From assembly GCF_000829825.1 (NCBI RefSeq), contig NZ_JXSL01000030.1:875501-939500 (forward strand): a stretch of 64,000 nt of DNA, given 5' to 3'. The notes beneath the pieces were generated by a model. The model was not told the origin of the DNA and did no database searches. It worked only from the letters and a program-made list of their open reading frames with translations. The DNA is from Paramagnetospirillum magnetotacticum MS-1 (GTDB lineage Bacteria; Pseudomonadota; Alphaproteobacteria; Rhodospirillales; Magnetospirillaceae). Shown one piece after another: positions 45,414-54,719 of this stretch. How positions within the stretch are numbered: position 1 is the first letter of the stretch; each line of letters opens with the position of its first letter. Both the position numbers and the translations under genes were made by a program.

Positions 45414-47333
45414 TCAGACGGTTTTCAGCACGCGGGCAAAGAACCGGCTGAGTCCTTCGTGATCATCCAAGGGCAGGATCTCGGCCACATACTGATCGGG
45501 ACGAACCACGATCAGGCAGCCCCGAGCCCGGTCGATTCCCCGCATGTCGTAGATATGTCTGGCGCCTTTGAAATCGGGACAGAACACTTTCTCGTAATCC
45601 TTCAGGCCGTACCGGCCCTTGGGCGGAACCAGCAGGGGGTGAAGGGTTTCAAGCCGCATATCCCGATGGGGAGTCTGAAACACGGCGCGCAGATCGATGA
45701 CGGCGTCGATGTCGCTGCCCTCGGGGGTGTGGCGCCGAAGGGGCGAGGCCTCGTGGCCGTCCAGGACGTTGCACAAGGCACGGATACCGCAGTCCGAGGA
45801 CATGGGCGCGGCTTGGCCGGCGAAGGCAAAGACATGCCAGCGGCCATCGGCCTCAATGCAATGGCCCAATTGCATGGGTTTGGCATCGGCCAGCCGGATG
45901 ACCGGGGCCGAATGAAAGCGCATGCCGAGCACCTGGCCCTTGGCGAGATCCTGATGCTTTCCCTCCCCCACCAGGGCGGAGGGCTGATAGCGGATGGCCG
46001 TTCCGGCAGTGAAACGACCGAATTGGGTGAAGTAGCGCTGAAATTCGGCCGGGTCGACGCCGTCGGGATTGTCCGGTGATTTGGGCTTGGCGCTGAACAT
46101 CCGAGCCAGTTCGCGGTCAAAATCGATGAGCTGTCTGGCGATGTCCTGGCGCTCGGACGAATAGGAGAGCAACAACTCGGCAGGGGCGCGCCCGTCCAGC
46201 ACATGGGCCAATTTCCAGCCGAGATTCCAGGTGTCGTTGACCGAAGTGTTCAGGCCCTGCCCCGCCTTGGGGCTGTGGGTATGGCAGGCATCGCCGGCGA
46301 GAAACACGCGCGGTGCCCGGCCCGGCTCGGAATCATCGAAGGCCGTGGTCAGACGCTGGCCGATCTCGTAGACGCTCCACCAGGCCACTTCCTTCACGTC
46401 CAGATCATAGGGCGCGATGATGCGTTTGGCCGCCGCGATCAGATAGTCCGACGATATGTCGTCGCGTGAAATGCGCTGATTTTCCTTCAGTTTGTCCAGT
46501 TCGATATAGAGGCGCACCATGTATCCGCCCTCACGCGGAATGATGAGCATGTTGCCCTCGTTATTGGAGTGAATCACCGCCTTCAGCCGGATATCGGGAA
46601 AGTCGGTCACCACCAGCACATCCATCACGCCCCAGGCCTGGTTGAGCGCATCGCCGACCAATTCCCGCCCGATGGCCTGGCGCACCGTGCTGCGCGCACC
46701 ATCGCAGCCCACCACATAGCGGGTCCGGACGGTTTCCAGGGTCTTGGAGGTCTGGGAATGGGTAACGGCCCGCTCGAAAGTCAAGCTCACCGGGTAATCC
46801 GGTTCGCTCCGATCCACGCTCAGACCGGCCAGCCGCCGTGAATAAAATGGTTCGATCTTGGCCGGGCCCTGGCGCATGACGTCAAGAAACATATCATGAA
46901 CGCGCGCTTGATTGATGATGACATGCGGCATTTCCGACAGATCATCCTCCACATCCTGGATGCGGTCGCTGCGCATGATTTCCGTCGGCGCTTGGGGATT
47001 GGGCTTCCAGAAGGTGACCTCGTTCACGCCATAGGCTTCCTGGATGATCTGATCGGCGAAGCCGTAGGCCTGAAACATCTCCAGGGTGCGGCAAGCCATG
47101 CCGTCGGCTTGGCCCACCAGCAGCCGATCATCCTTCATATCGGCGATGCAGGTCCTGATCTTGGGAAACTTCGATAATTGGGCGGCGAGATTGAGCCCGG
47201 CCGGGCCGCAGCCGACGATCATCACGTCCACTTCCGCGGGCAGGGGGCGTTTGATGGGCGGCGGTATCACCCTGTCCTGGGGATCGGCGAAACGGGGATC
47301 GCCGGGATGAAACCCGTTTTTGTGGAACTGCAT
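45414..47333 (-). CDS. FAD-dependent aromatic hydroxylase, 3-hydroxybenzoate 4-monooxygenase/phenol 2-monooxygenase type
   Basis: A 639-residue class A flavin monooxygenase. The dinucleotide fold is MIVGCGPAGLNLAAQLSK (about 38-55); VVGCDGARSTVRQAIG is the second conserved block and VFLAGDACHTHSPKAGQGLNTSVND the third. The C-terminal thioredoxin-like domain (about 450-639) matches the phenol hydroxylase/MobA group, and the length equals that known for 3-hydroxybenzoate 4-hydroxylase. No other aromatic-catabolism gene or regulator is in the window, so the gene stands alone between tRNA-Gly and ychJ. Substrate is inferred from family only. Confidence 0.85.
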   Translation of the reverse strand: MQFHKNGFHPGDPRFADPQDRVIPPPIKRPLPAEVDVMIVGCGPAGLNLAAQLSKFPKIRTCIADMKDDRLLVGQADGMACRTLEMFQAYGFADQIIQEAYGVNEVTFWKPNPQAPTEIMRSDRIQDVEDDLSEMPHVIINQARVHDMFLDVMRQGPAKIEPFYSRRLAGLSVDRSEPDYPVSLTFERAVTHSQTSKTLETVRTRYVVGCDGARSTVRQAIGRELVGDALNQAWGVMDVLVVTDFPDIRLKAVIHSNNEGNMLIIPREGGYMVRLYIELDKLKENQRISRDDISSDYLIAAAKRIIAPYDLDVKEVAWWSVYEIGQRLTTAFDDSEPGRAPRVFLAGDACHTHSPKAGQGLNTSVNDTWNLGWKLAHVLDGRAPAELLLSYSSERQDIARQLIDFDRELARMFSAKPKSPDNPDGVDPAEFQRYFTQFGRFTAGTAIRYQPSALVGEGKHQDLAKGQVLGMRFHSAPVIRLADAKPMQLGHCIEADGRWHVFAFAGQAAPMSSDCGIRALCNVLDGHEASPLRRHTPEGSDIDAVIDLRAVFQTPHRDMRLETLHPLLVPPKGRYGLKDYEKVFCPDFKGARHIYDMRGIDRARGCLIVVRPDQYVAEILPLDDHEGLSRFFARVLKTV

Positions 47334-47435
47334 GCTTATCCCCCCGACGAAAAAATCTCCTCACCTAAATTGGGCGCTTCCTTCTCCAATTCCAGGGGCG
47401 AAGGGCGCTTATGATTCAGAGTGAATCGGGGAAAA

Positions 47436-47458
47436 GGGGCCTGAATCGTTCAGGCCCC
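47436..47458 (-). terminator. Rho-independent terminator after ychJ
   Basis: GGGGCCTGAA and TTCAGGCCCC pair perfectly (10 bp, three-base loop) and on the minus strand are followed by TTTTCCCC. It starts 15 bases after the stop of ychJ. Confidence 0.82.
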
Positions 47459-47472
47459 ATCCGCGGCTCCGT

Positions 47473-47964
47473 TCAGCCGCCGCAGCACTTCTTGAATTTC
47501 TTGCCCGAACCGCAGGGACAGGGATCGTTGCGCCCCGCCTTGACGGCGACGCGGCGCTGTTCCACCGGAGCCCCGCCGATGCGGCCCGCCACGTAGTACC
47601 AACGGCCCTCTTCGCGACGGAAGGTGGAGAGTTCGCGATGGGCCTCGTTCTTGTTGTCCATGCGAAAACGGGCGGTGAAGTCCACCGTGCCTTCGTCATC
47701 GCCATCCCCGCCGCCGCTGGTGGCGTGAATGGTCAGACCCAGCCACTGGGACGACTTCGCCCATTTTTCCGTCTCTTCGCGATGAAAGTCGCCGCGCTCG
47801 TCAGGGGCCAGGGTGTCGTGCAGATAATCGATGGCCGCCACCGTGAAGGCGGCATAGCGCGAGCGCATCAGCGCTTCGGGCGTGGGCGCCACGGCCTTGC
47901 CCGAAATGAAGGGTTCGCAGCAGGAATCGTAAGGCTGGCCGGAGCCACAGGGACAAAGGGTCAT
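47473..47964 (-). CDS. ychJ: YchJ-family protein with two SEC-C zinc motifs
   Basis: A 163-residue UPF0225 protein. Zinc-binding SEC-C motifs stand at both ends ([13 protein letters not shown] at about 4-16 and [13 protein letters not shown] near the C-terminus), around an NTF2-like domain ([42 protein letters not shown]). Its molecular role is not established. It begins directly after the stop of the 118-residue membrane protein gene with no gap. Confidence 0.92.
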   Translation of the reverse strand: MTLCPCGSGQPYDSCCEPFISGKAVAPTPEALMRSRYAAFTVAAIDYLHDTLAPDERGDFHREETEKWAKSSQWLGLTIHATSGGGDGDDEGTVDFTARFRMDNKNEAHRELSTFRREEGRWYYVAGRIGGAPVEQRRVAVKAGRNDPCPCGSGKKFKKCCGG

Positions 47965-48321
47965 TCAGAACTCGATCAGGTTGGAGAAGGTGAAGATGCC
48001 GACCACGGCGGCAAGATAGAAAGCGCCGCCCACGCCCAGCATGAACAAGATATTGCCCGCGGTGCGCAAGGGATGCATGTGGCGGTCGCGATCGATGCGC
48101 TCCAGCGAGCGGCGCTCGTATCCGCCCACGATGGTGACGAAATGCCGCCCACCGAAAAAGGGAAAGGTGATGCGGATATTGATGGGGTGCTTGCGCCAGC
48201 TCACCGGTTTGGCGGCATTCCACAGCGCGGCCCGCTGATCGGGCGTGAACGACTCGATCACGTCATCAGGTAAATTGGCCAGCAATGCGTCGAGCGATGC
48301 ATTCTCTTCGGTATTCGCCAT
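47965..48321 (-). CDS. Hypothetical single-pass membrane protein
   Basis: A 118-residue protein I cannot assign. It has an acidic N-terminus (DALLANLPDDVIESFTPDQR), a basic and aromatic middle segment (SWRKHPINIRITFPFFGGRH, about 41-60) and one strong membrane helix near the C-terminus (about 89-111), so most of the chain probably faces the cytoplasm. It abuts ychJ directly and is probably co-transcribed with it. Its own promoter should lie in the 106 bases upstream, before parB. Confidence 0.75.
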   Translation of the reverse strand: MANTEENASLDALLANLPDDVIESFTPDQRAALWNAAKPVSWRKHPINIRITFPFFGGRHFVTIVGGYERRSLERIDRDRHMHPLRTAGNILFMLGVGGAFYLAAVVGIFTFSNLIEF

Positions 48322-48427
48322 CCTCTATCCCCCGGTCAGGGCACGGATACTTCCAGCCACCCGCCGTTATTGTACAAAGGAGGGCGTGTCCTTCATAGAG
48401 GGAGTCTGTTTCCTCCCGAAAGCCCGC

Positions 48428-49372
48428 TTACACCGTGTCCAGATCCTCGATCGTGCGGTCGGGATTACGCGACAGCCGCGCCAGGATGTCATCCAGCTGC
48501 TCCAGCGAGCCATAGGAAATGGTCAGCTCGCCCCCCTTGCCCAGGGAACGGATGCCCACCTTGCAGCCCAATTGCGAGGTGAGGTCGCGTTCCAGGGCCG
48601 CGATATCCGGGTCCTTGCCGCCGCCTGCCGGGCGGCCGCCATTGGTGGGCTTGGCCTTGCCCTCGTCATTGACCAGCTTTTCCGTCTGGCGCACGTTGAG
48701 CGCGCGCGACACCACGTCGCGGGCCAGACGCAGCGGATCGGCCGCCGTCAGCAAAGCGCGGGCGTGACCGGCGGTCAGCTCGCCCTTTTCCAGCATGACC
48801 TTCACCGGATCGGGCAGGGCCAGCAGACGGATCATATTGGCCACATGGGAACGGGACTTGCCCACCGCCTTGGCCAGTTCCTCCTGGGTGTGGGAAAACT
48901 CGTCCATCAGGCGGCGATAACCGTCGGCCTCTTCCAAAGGCGACAGGTCCTGGCGCTGAAGGTTCTCGACCAGGGCCACTTCCAGGGCCTCGCGGTCGGA
49001 AAGCTCGCGGACGATGACCGGCACTTCGTGCAGCTTGGCGCCCTGGGCCGCCCGCCAGCGCCGCTCGCCGGCGATGATCTCGAAGCGATTGGGATTGTCG
49101 GGCAGAGGACGCACCAGCAGCGGCTGGAGGATGCCCTTTTCGCGCACCGATTCCACCAGATCGGCGATGCGGTCCTCGTCGAAGGTACGGCGCGGCTGGA
49201 ACTTGCCCGGCTGGAGATGTTCCAGCGGCATGATGCGCAGACCCTTGATGGCCGCCTGGCCTTCCGGCCCGGCTGCCGCCGCGCTGGTCACCGCCGCGAT
49301 GGCCGAAGCCGCATGATCGCCCAGCAAGGCGGACAGTCCGCGCCCCAGGCCCTTCTTCTTTTCTTCAGCCAA
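48428..49372 (-). CDS. parB: Chromosome-partitioning protein ParB
   Basis: A 314-residue CTP-dependent clamp that loads at parS. The ParA-interacting N-terminus KKKGLGRGLSALLGD is at 6-19; the CTPase motif GERRWRA at 102-108; the helix-turn-helix TQEELAKAVGKSRSHVANMI at about 162-181; the C-terminal dimerisation domain ends QLDDILARLSRNPD. It starts three bases after parA. Three perfect parS sites lie within 3.3 kb. Confidence 0.97.
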   Translation of the reverse strand: MAEEKKKGLGRGLSALLGDHAASAIAAVTSAAAAGPEGQAAIKGLRIMPLEHLQPGKFQPRRTFDEDRIADLVESVREKGILQPLLVRPLPDNPNRFEIIAGERRWRAAQGAKLHEVPVIVRELSDREALEVALVENLQRQDLSPLEEADGYRRLMDEFSHTQEELAKAVGKSRSHVANMIRLLALPDPVKVMLEKGELTAGHARALLTAADPLRLARDVVSRALNVRQTEKLVNDEGKAKPTNGGRPAGGGKDPDIAALERDLTSQLGCKVGIRSLGKGGELTISYGSLEQLDDILARLSRNPDRTIEDLDTV

Positions 49373-49375
49373 TTT

Positions 49376-50173
49376 TTAGGCCCTCAACTGCCGTTCGCGT
49401 TTCAGCACTTCCGAGGCCAGATTGATATAGGCCTCGGCCCCCGTGCACTTCATGTCATAGAGCAAGACCGGCTTGCCGTGGCTGGGGGCCTCGGATACCC
49501 GGACATTGCGCGGAATCACCGTCTTGTAGACCTTGTCGCCGAAATACTCGCGCACATCGGCGGCCACCTGATCGGACAGGTTATTGCGCTTGTCGAACAT
49601 GGTGAGGATGATGCCCTGCAATTCCAGACCGGGATTGAAGGCCTGCCGCACCCGCTCGATGGTCTTGATCAGATGGCTGACGCCTTCCAGGGCGAAGAAC
49701 TCGCACTGCAGCGGCACCATCACCGCATGGGCCGCCACCAGGGCGTTGAGCGTCAGCAGGTTCAGCGAAGGCGGGCAGTCGATCAGCACATAGTCATAGG
49801 CGCCCAGGGACCCCACCAGGGATTCCTTGAGGCGATGCTCGCGGCGCTCGAACTCCACCAGCTCGATCTCGGCGCCCGACAGGTCGACGCCCGACGGCAC
49901 CACGGACAGGCCGGGAATGGAGGTGCTGATCACCGCGTCGGCCAGGGCAGCCTCGCCCAGCATCACATGATAGGAATTGACCTCGCGCGCGCCCCGGTCG
50001 ATGCCCAGCCCGGTGCTGGCATTGCCCTGGGGGTCGAGATCGATGATCAGCACGGTCTTCTTGGTCGCCGCCATGGCGGTGGCCAGATTGATGGCGGTGG
50101 TGGTCTTGCCCACACCGCCCTTCTGGTTGGCGACGGCGATGACGCGGGCGCTGCTACGGCTGGGCTCGGCCAC
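49376..50173 (-). CDS. parA: Chromosome-partitioning ATPase ParA
   Basis: A 265-residue deviant-Walker ATPase. I start it at GTG 50173 (AEPSRSSARVIAVANQKGG follows) with a GTGAGG ribosome site six bases upstream; no ATG fits. This overlaps the end of rsmG by 20 bases. The deviant Walker A is KGGVGKTTT (18-26), Walker A' DLDPQGNASTGLG, and Walker B VLIDCPPSL. It segregates origins with ParB. Confidence 0.95.
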   Translation of the reverse strand: MAEPSRSSARVIAVANQKGGVGKTTTAINLATAMAATKKTVLIIDLDPQGNASTGLGIDRGAREVNSYHVMLGEAALADAVISTSIPGLSVVPSGVDLSGAEIELVEFERREHRLKESLVGSLGAYDYVLIDCPPSLNLLTLNALVAAHAVMVPLQCEFFALEGVSHLIKTIERVRQAFNPGLELQGIILTMFDKRNNLSDQVAADVREYFGDKVYKTVIPRNVRVSEAPSHGKPVLLYDMKCTGAEAYINLASEVLKRERQLRA

Positions 50174-50786
50174 GGGATACCTCACGCAGATGAAGGACAA
50201 GACCGCCGGGATCGGACAGGGAGGAAACCCGGCTCGCCGTGATATTCCATTCTTTCGCACTTGCGGTCAATTCGTCTTCCGCCCCCCTACCCTTCAGGAA
50301 GAGACATTCTCCCCCCGGCGCGAGGTGGGGAGTGGCCCATCCCAACAACCGATCAAGCGGCGCCAGGGCGCGGGCCGTCACCACATCGGCGGCCAAAGGG
50401 GCCAGCTGTTCGATGCGCTTGTTGACCACCGTAACCCGGGTTTCGGCGACCCGCGCCACTTCCCGCAGGAAGGCGCATTTGCGCGAATCGCTCTCCACCA
50501 GATGGACATCGGGCGCGCCCATGATGGCCAGGACCAGACCGGGAAAACCGGCCCCGCTGCCCAGATCCACCAGCCGCTTAGCCCTCGGTTTGATCAGAGG
50601 AAAGAGCTGGGCGGAATCGAGAAAATGCCGCGACCACAAATCGGGCAGCGTATCGGGACCGACCAGATTGATGCGCGCCTGCCATTTGACCAGCAGATCG
50701 GCATAAAGGCGCAGACGGTCCAATGTTTCACGTGAAACACCAGATTTTGTTAGGAACTCTTCCGGGCCCACAATCAGACTCTCCAT
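50154..50786 (-). CDS. rsmG: 16S rRNA G527 N7-methyltransferase RsmG
   Basis: A 210-residue SAM-dependent methyltransferase acting on G527 of 16S rRNA. The SAM-binding motif LVDLGSGAGFPGLVLAI is at about 92-108, with HFLDSAQL and VTARALAPLDRLL further family blocks. The N-terminal GVSRETL is encoded by an embedded parS site (50724-50739), as often seen in origin-linked rsmG genes. It overlaps parA by 20 bases and follows mnmG after 31 bases that contain a second parS. Confidence 0.95.
   Translation of the reverse strand: MESLIVGPEEFLTKSGVSRETLDRLRLYADLLVKWQARINLVGPDTLPDLWSRHFLDSAQLFPLIKPRAKRLVDLGSGAGFPGLVLAIMGAPDVHLVESDSRKCAFLREVARVAETRVTVVNKRIEQLAPLAADVVTARALAPLDRLLGWATPHLAPGGECLFLKGRGAEDELTASAKEWNITASRVSSLSDPGGLVLHLREVSRGRAQP
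50724..50739. promoter_or_regulatory. parS site 1, inside rsmG
   Basis: TGTTTCACGTGAAACA, a perfect palindrome identical to the universal parS consensus. It lies in codons of rsmG that give the VSRET peptide, 551 bases before the parA start. ParB binds here and spreads as a sliding clamp. Confidence 0.97.
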
Positions 50787-50795
50787 CCTGTGGTT

Positions 50796-50811
50796 TGTTT
50801 CACGTGAAACA
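50796..50811. promoter_or_regulatory. parS site 2, between mnmG and rsmG
   Basis: Perfect TGTTTCACGTGAAACA, 72 bases from site 1, in the 31-base gap between the mnmG stop and the rsmG start. Confidence 0.97.
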
Positions 50812-50817
50812 CCAAAT

Positions 50818-52704
50818 CTAGGCGGTCCGCTTCACATGCCCCAACAGCGCGGTCACCGCTGCCGGGGTGATGCCGGGAATGCGGGCCGCCGCCGCCAGAG
50901 TCTCGGGGCGCACCGTCTTGAACTTCTGCCGCACTTCATTGGACAACGAGCCGATGGCGTCATAGTCCAGATCCATGGGCAGGGCCAGCCCCTCTTCCCG
51001 GCGATAGTCGCGGATATCGGCCTCTTGCCGGTCGAGATAGCTGGCATACTTGCCCTCGATCTGCAACTGCTCCGCCACCGCTCCGCTCAGTCCGCCAAGC
51101 TCGGGCCAAACATCTGACAAGCGCTTCAGATCAAGGTCGGGATAGGACAGCAAGTCCCAGGCCGAGCGCACCACCCCGTCACGGTTGATCTCCAGCCCAT
51201 GGCGCCGCAGCATGTCAGGCGAGCCTTTCAGCGATTGCAGCAGCACCCTCCCCCGCTCCAACCCGGCGGCCTTGACCACGAAGGATGCCCAGCGCTCCGA
51301 ACCCACGCATCCCGCTTCCCGGCCCTTAGGGCTAAGGCGGGTATCGGCATTGTCGGCGCGCAGCAGCAGCCGGTACTCGGCCCGCGAGGTGAACATGCGG
51401 TAGGGCTCGGTGGTGCCCAGGCTGACCAGATCGTCGATCATCACGCCGAGATAGGCATCGGCCCGATCCAGGATCAGCGGCGCCGAACCCGCGCATTTGC
51501 GCGCCGCGTTGAGTCCGGCCATCAGGCCTTGGCCCCCCGCTTCCTCATAGCCAGTGGTGCCGTTGATCTGGCCTGCCAGGAACAGCCCGCCCACTATCTT
51601 GGTCTCCAGGGACCGATTCAGCGCGCGGGGATCCACGAAGTCATATTCGATGGCATAGCCGGGACGGATCACCCGGCAGTGTTCCAGGCCGGGGATGGTG
51701 GCGATCATGGCCCGCTGCACATCCTCGGGCAACGAGGTGGAGATGCCGTTGGGATAGACCGTGTCGTCGTCCAGCCCCTCGGGCTCGAGGAAAATCTGGT
51801 GGCGCTCGCGGTCGGCGAAGCGCACCACCTTGTCCTCGATGCTGGGGCAATAGCGCGGCCCGGTGCTCTGGATCTGGCCCGAATACATGGGGGCGCGTTC
51901 CAGATTGGCGCGGATGATGGCATGGGTTTCGGGCGTGGTGGCGGTGATGCCGCAGGCCACCTGCGGCGTGGTAATGCTGTGCGTCAAATACGAAAACGGC
52001 ACCGGCGGGTCGTCGCCATCCTGCCGGTCGAGCGACTCCCAGTCGATGGTGCGCCCGTCGAGACGAGCCGGGGTGCCGGTCTTGAGACGGCCCAAGGGAA
52101 GCCCCGCCCGTTCCAGCGCCAGGGACAGGCCCAATGAGGGCGCATCCCCCACCCTTCCCGCCGGCCATGTCTTCTCGCCCAGATGGATCAGGCCGCGCAG
52201 AAAGGTGCCGGTGGTGATGACCACGGCCCCGCAGGTGAGCGTCGACCCGTCGGCCAGAACCACCCCGGCGACCCGCCCGTCCTCGATCACCAGATCCTCG
52301 GCCGAGCCTTCCAGCAATGTCAGAGTCTCGGTCTCGTCCAGCGCGGCCCGCATGGCCAGACGATAGAGCTTGCGGTCGGCCTGGGCCCGCGGCCCCTGCA
52401 CCGCCGGTCCCTTGCTGCGGTTGAGGATGCGGAACTGAATACCGGCGCGGTCGATGACCCGGCCCATCAGCCCGTCCAGAGCATCGATCTCACGCACCAG
52501 CTGACCCTTGGCCAGACCACCGATGGCCGGGTTGCACGACATCTCGCCAATGGTTTCCAGACGCTGGGTAACCAGCACGGTGCGCGCCCCGAAGCGCGCC
52601 GCCGCCGCCGCCGCTTCACAGCCAGCATGGCCCGCCCCGATCACCACCACATCGCAAGAGCTTGTCTGTTTCACGTGAAACATACCATATGTTGGGGGAC
52701 TCAT
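50818..52704 (-). CDS. mnmG: tRNA uridine-5-carboxymethylaminomethyl(34) synthesis enzyme MnmG
   Basis: A 628-residue FAD protein (GidA) that with MnmE modifies wobble U34. The FAD fold is [19 protein letters not shown] (about 18-36); [25 protein letters not shown] and [22 protein letters not shown] are signature blocks; the C-terminal helical domain binds MnmE. I keep the ATG at 52704 because it overlaps the mnmE stop (ATGA); a second in-frame ATG seven codons later (MFHVKQ) is possible. The FHVK peptide is encoded by parS site 3. Confidence 0.95.
   Translation of the reverse strand: MSPPTYGMFHVKQTSSCDVVVIGAGHAGCEAAAAAARFGARTVLVTQRLETIGEMSCNPAIGGLAKGQLVREIDALDGLMGRVIDRAGIQFRILNRSKGPAVQGPRAQADRKLYRLAMRAALDETETLTLLEGSAEDLVIEDGRVAGVVLADGSTLTCGAVVITTGTFLRGLIHLGEKTWPAGRVGDAPSLGLSLALERAGLPLGRLKTGTPARLDGRTIDWESLDRQDGDDPPVPFSYLTHSITTPQVACGITATTPETHAIIRANLERAPMYSGQIQSTGPRYCPSIEDKVVRFADRERHQIFLEPEGLDDDTVYPNGISTSLPEDVQRAMIATIPGLEHCRVIRPGYAIEYDFVDPRALNRSLETKIVGGLFLAGQINGTTGYEEAGGQGLMAGLNAARKCAGSAPLILDRADAYLGVMIDDLVSLGTTEPYRMFTSRAEYRLLLRADNADTRLSPKGREAGCVGSERWASFVVKAAGLERGRVLLQSLKGSPDMLRRHGLEINRDGVVRSAWDLLSYPDLDLKRLSDVWPELGGLSGAVAEQLQIEGKYASYLDRQEADIRDYRREEGLALPMDLDYDAIGSLSNEVRQKFKTVRPETLAAAARIPGITPAAVTALLGHVKRTA
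52667..52682. promoter_or_regulatory. parS site 3, at the start of mnmG
   Basis: Perfect TGTTTCACGTGAAACA in the first codons of mnmG, giving the MFHVKQ peptide. It is 1.9 kb from the other two sites. Confidence 0.97.
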
Positions 52705-54026
52705 TTTCCGATACAGAACTCGTGGAAGATGACGTCCAGAATTTCATCCACATCGACCCGCCCGGTGATGCGGCCCAAAGAGCGGGCAGCAAGGCGGAGG
52801 TCCTCGGCCGCCATCTCCACTCCCATACCAGGGTCGAAGCGGGTCAAGGCAAGCACCGCCTCGGCCACCGCCACCCTATGGCGTTCGCGGGTCAGCACCG
52901 GAGCGGCCCCCACGGCAAAGCGGCTCTCCACCATCGCCTGCAGTGCGGCGACCAGATCATCCATACCCTCACCGCCCTTGGCCGACAGGGCCAAAACCGG
53001 ACGGCCCATGATGGTGTCGGGAATATCCGGCCCCATCAGATCGCGCTTGTTCAGCACCACCAGACTGGCGTCGTCTATCATCTCCCGCGTCGCCGCGTCC
53101 AGATTTGGGTAAAGCGCCCCGTCGAAGACACAGAGCCTGAGATCGGCTTGGGCAGCCCTGGCCTCGGCGCGGCGCACCCCTTCGCTCTCGATTTCGCAAT
53201 GGCTATCGCGCAGCCCGGCGGTGTCGGCCAGGATCACCGGCCAGCCCGCCAGATCCAGATGCACCTCGATCACGTCGCGGGTGGTTCCCGCCTGGGACGA
53301 GACGATGGCGGCGTCGCGCCCGGCCAGCCGGTTCAAGAGACTCGACTTACCGGCATTGGGCGCGCCCAGGATGGCCATGTGGATGCCGTCCCTCAGCCGC
53401 TCGCCGCTGCGCCTCTCGTCCAGATGGCCGCCCATCTCGGCCCGAAGCGATCGAACTTCGGCCACCGACTGGTCCAGCAAAGTGTCGGGAATATCCTCGT
53501 CGGCGAAGTCGATCACCGCTTCCAGATGAGCCATGGCGCGGATGAGGCCAGTGCGCCAGGTCTCCACCAGTCCGGCCAGACCGCCGTCCAGTTGCCGCAA
53601 GGCCTGACGCCGCTGGGCAGAGGTCTCGGCATCCACCAGATCGGCGATGGCCTCGGCCCGCGTCAGGTCCAGCTTGCCATTGAGAAAGGCGCGGCGGGAA
53701 AACTCGCCGGGTTCGGCCGGACGCAGACCCAGTTCGCCCAGCCTTGCGGTCAGGGCGGCGGCCACCGCGCGGCCTCCATGCAGGTGCAGTTCGGCCACGT
53801 CCTCTCCGGTAAAGGAATGGGGCGCGGGAAACCACAGGACCAGACCGTCGTCGATGACCTCGCCAATTCCATCGCGCAGACGGGCCCGGACCGCCTTGCG
53901 GGGTTCGGGCAAGAGCTGGCCGGTAAGCGCGGTCAGAGCGGCGGCGCTCCCCTCCCCCGACAGCCGCCACACGGCTACGCCCGACCGACCGGCGGCACTG
54001 GCGAGGGCATAGATGGTCTCGGCCAT
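52701..54026 (-). CDS. mnmE: tRNA modification GTPase MnmE
   Basis: A 441-residue GTPase (TrmE) that works with MnmG. An N-terminal folate-binding domain (about 1-118) precedes a helical domain with an inserted G domain: G1 [19 protein letters not shown] near 220-238, switch [16 protein letters not shown] (G3) and NKRD (G4). The C-terminal CIGK motif with the essential cysteine is present. It overlaps mnmG by four bases; the ferredoxin gene upstream ends ten bases before its start. Confidence 0.96.
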   Translation of the reverse strand: MAETIYALASAAGRSGVAVWRLSGEGSAAALTALTGQLLPEPRKAVRARLRDGIGEVIDDGLVLWFPAPHSFTGEDVAELHLHGGRAVAAALTARLGELGLRPAEPGEFSRRAFLNGKLDLTRAEAIADLVDAETSAQRRQALRQLDGGLAGLVETWRTGLIRAMAHLEAVIDFADEDIPDTLLDQSVAEVRSLRAEMGGHLDERRSGERLRDGIHMAILGAPNAGKSSLLNRLAGRDAAIVSSQAGTTRDVIEVHLDLAGWPVILADTAGLRDSHCEIESEGVRRAEARAAQADLRLCVFDGALYPNLDAATREMIDDASLVVLNKRDLMGPDIPDTIMGRPVLALSAKGGEGMDDLVAALQAMVESRFAVGAAPVLTRERHRVAVAEAVLALTRFDPGMGVEMAAEDLRLAARSLGRITGRVDVDEILDVIFHEFCIGK

Positions 54027-54036
54027 GGAAGGAAGA

Positions 54037-54384
54037 TCAGGCGTCGGGGGCGAGCATCAGGCGATCGACCCGGCCCCCCTTGACGATATGGGTATCAAGA
54101 ATCTCGTCGATATCGGCAACGCTATGAAAGCTGTACCAGACGCCCTCGGGATAGATCACCATCACCGGACCTTTGCCGCAGCGATCGAGACAGCCCGCGG
54201 AATTGATGCGCACATCCTTGAGACCCAGACGTTTTTGCGCATCCTTCATATGCTCGCGCAACGCCTCGGACCCCTTCTGAGCGCAGGAGCCGCGCTTGTT
54301 GTCGTCGGGGCGACGGTTGGTGCAGATGAACACATGAACCCGAAAATAATCGGGGGGATCGCTGGGCAGGCGGCTCAAAATCAC
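54037..54384 (-). CDS. Thioredoxin-like [2Fe-2S] ferredoxin
   Basis: A 115-residue protein of the shethna/thioredoxin-like ferredoxin class. The four cluster cysteines are Cys21 (VFICTNRR), Cys34 (RGSCAQKG), Cys65 and Cys69 (SAGCLDRCGKGPVMVIYPEG), with the spacing of that family. Its redox partner is unknown. The start overlaps the stop of the DUF6489 gene by four bases. Confidence 0.9.
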   Translation of the reverse strand: MILSRLPSDPPDYFRVHVFICTNRRPDDNKRGSCAQKGSEALREHMKDAQKRLGLKDVRINSAGCLDRCGKGPVMVIYPEGVWYSFHSVADIDEILDTHIVKGGRVDRLMLAPDA

Positions 54385-54632
54385 TTCTCCTTGGGACGGC
54401 TGGCGCCCGACGCGAACTGGGACCAGAACATCTTTTGCAAATGCTCCATGCCCTGGACACCGGCAGGCAGCCAGACCTTCAACATGGTTTCCGGCTCCAT
54501 GGCGTGCAGATTGGCGGCCATCTGGTCCTGAATCTGCTTCATCATGGCTTGCTGCATGGGCTTGACGTCGGGCAGGCCGAGAAAGGTCCGGGCCTCGTCC
54601 GGGGTACAGTCCACATCCACGGTAATCTTCAT
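54381..54632 (-). CDS. DUF6489-family small protein
   Basis: An 83-residue protein. The ATG at 54632 is chosen because MKITVDVDCTPDEARTFLGL is the usual start of this alphaproteobacterial family and GAGGA lies six to ten bases upstream; an open extension to 54665 lacks support. It continues PDVKPMQQAMMKQIQDQMAA and ends in a basic tail. It has no membrane helix. It overlaps the ferredoxin gene and is probably co-translated. Function unknown. Confidence 0.85.
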   Translation of the reverse strand: MKITVDVDCTPDEARTFLGLPDVKPMQQAMMKQIQDQMAANLHAMEPETMLKVWLPAGVQGMEHLQKMFWSQFASGASRPKEK

Positions 54633-54719
54633 GCTGTCCTCGCCTTGCGCTGAGCCCTTACTCACCCAAACTAAGCTTTAGCCCCGCATGACGCAACGTT
54701 CCGCCGAAGGATCAAGGGA

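Noticed and set aside
45273..47333. Genomic island at tRNA-Gly
   Set aside because: No integrase and no second copy of the tRNA 3' end were visible near the hydroxylase gene, so attachment sites cannot be supported.
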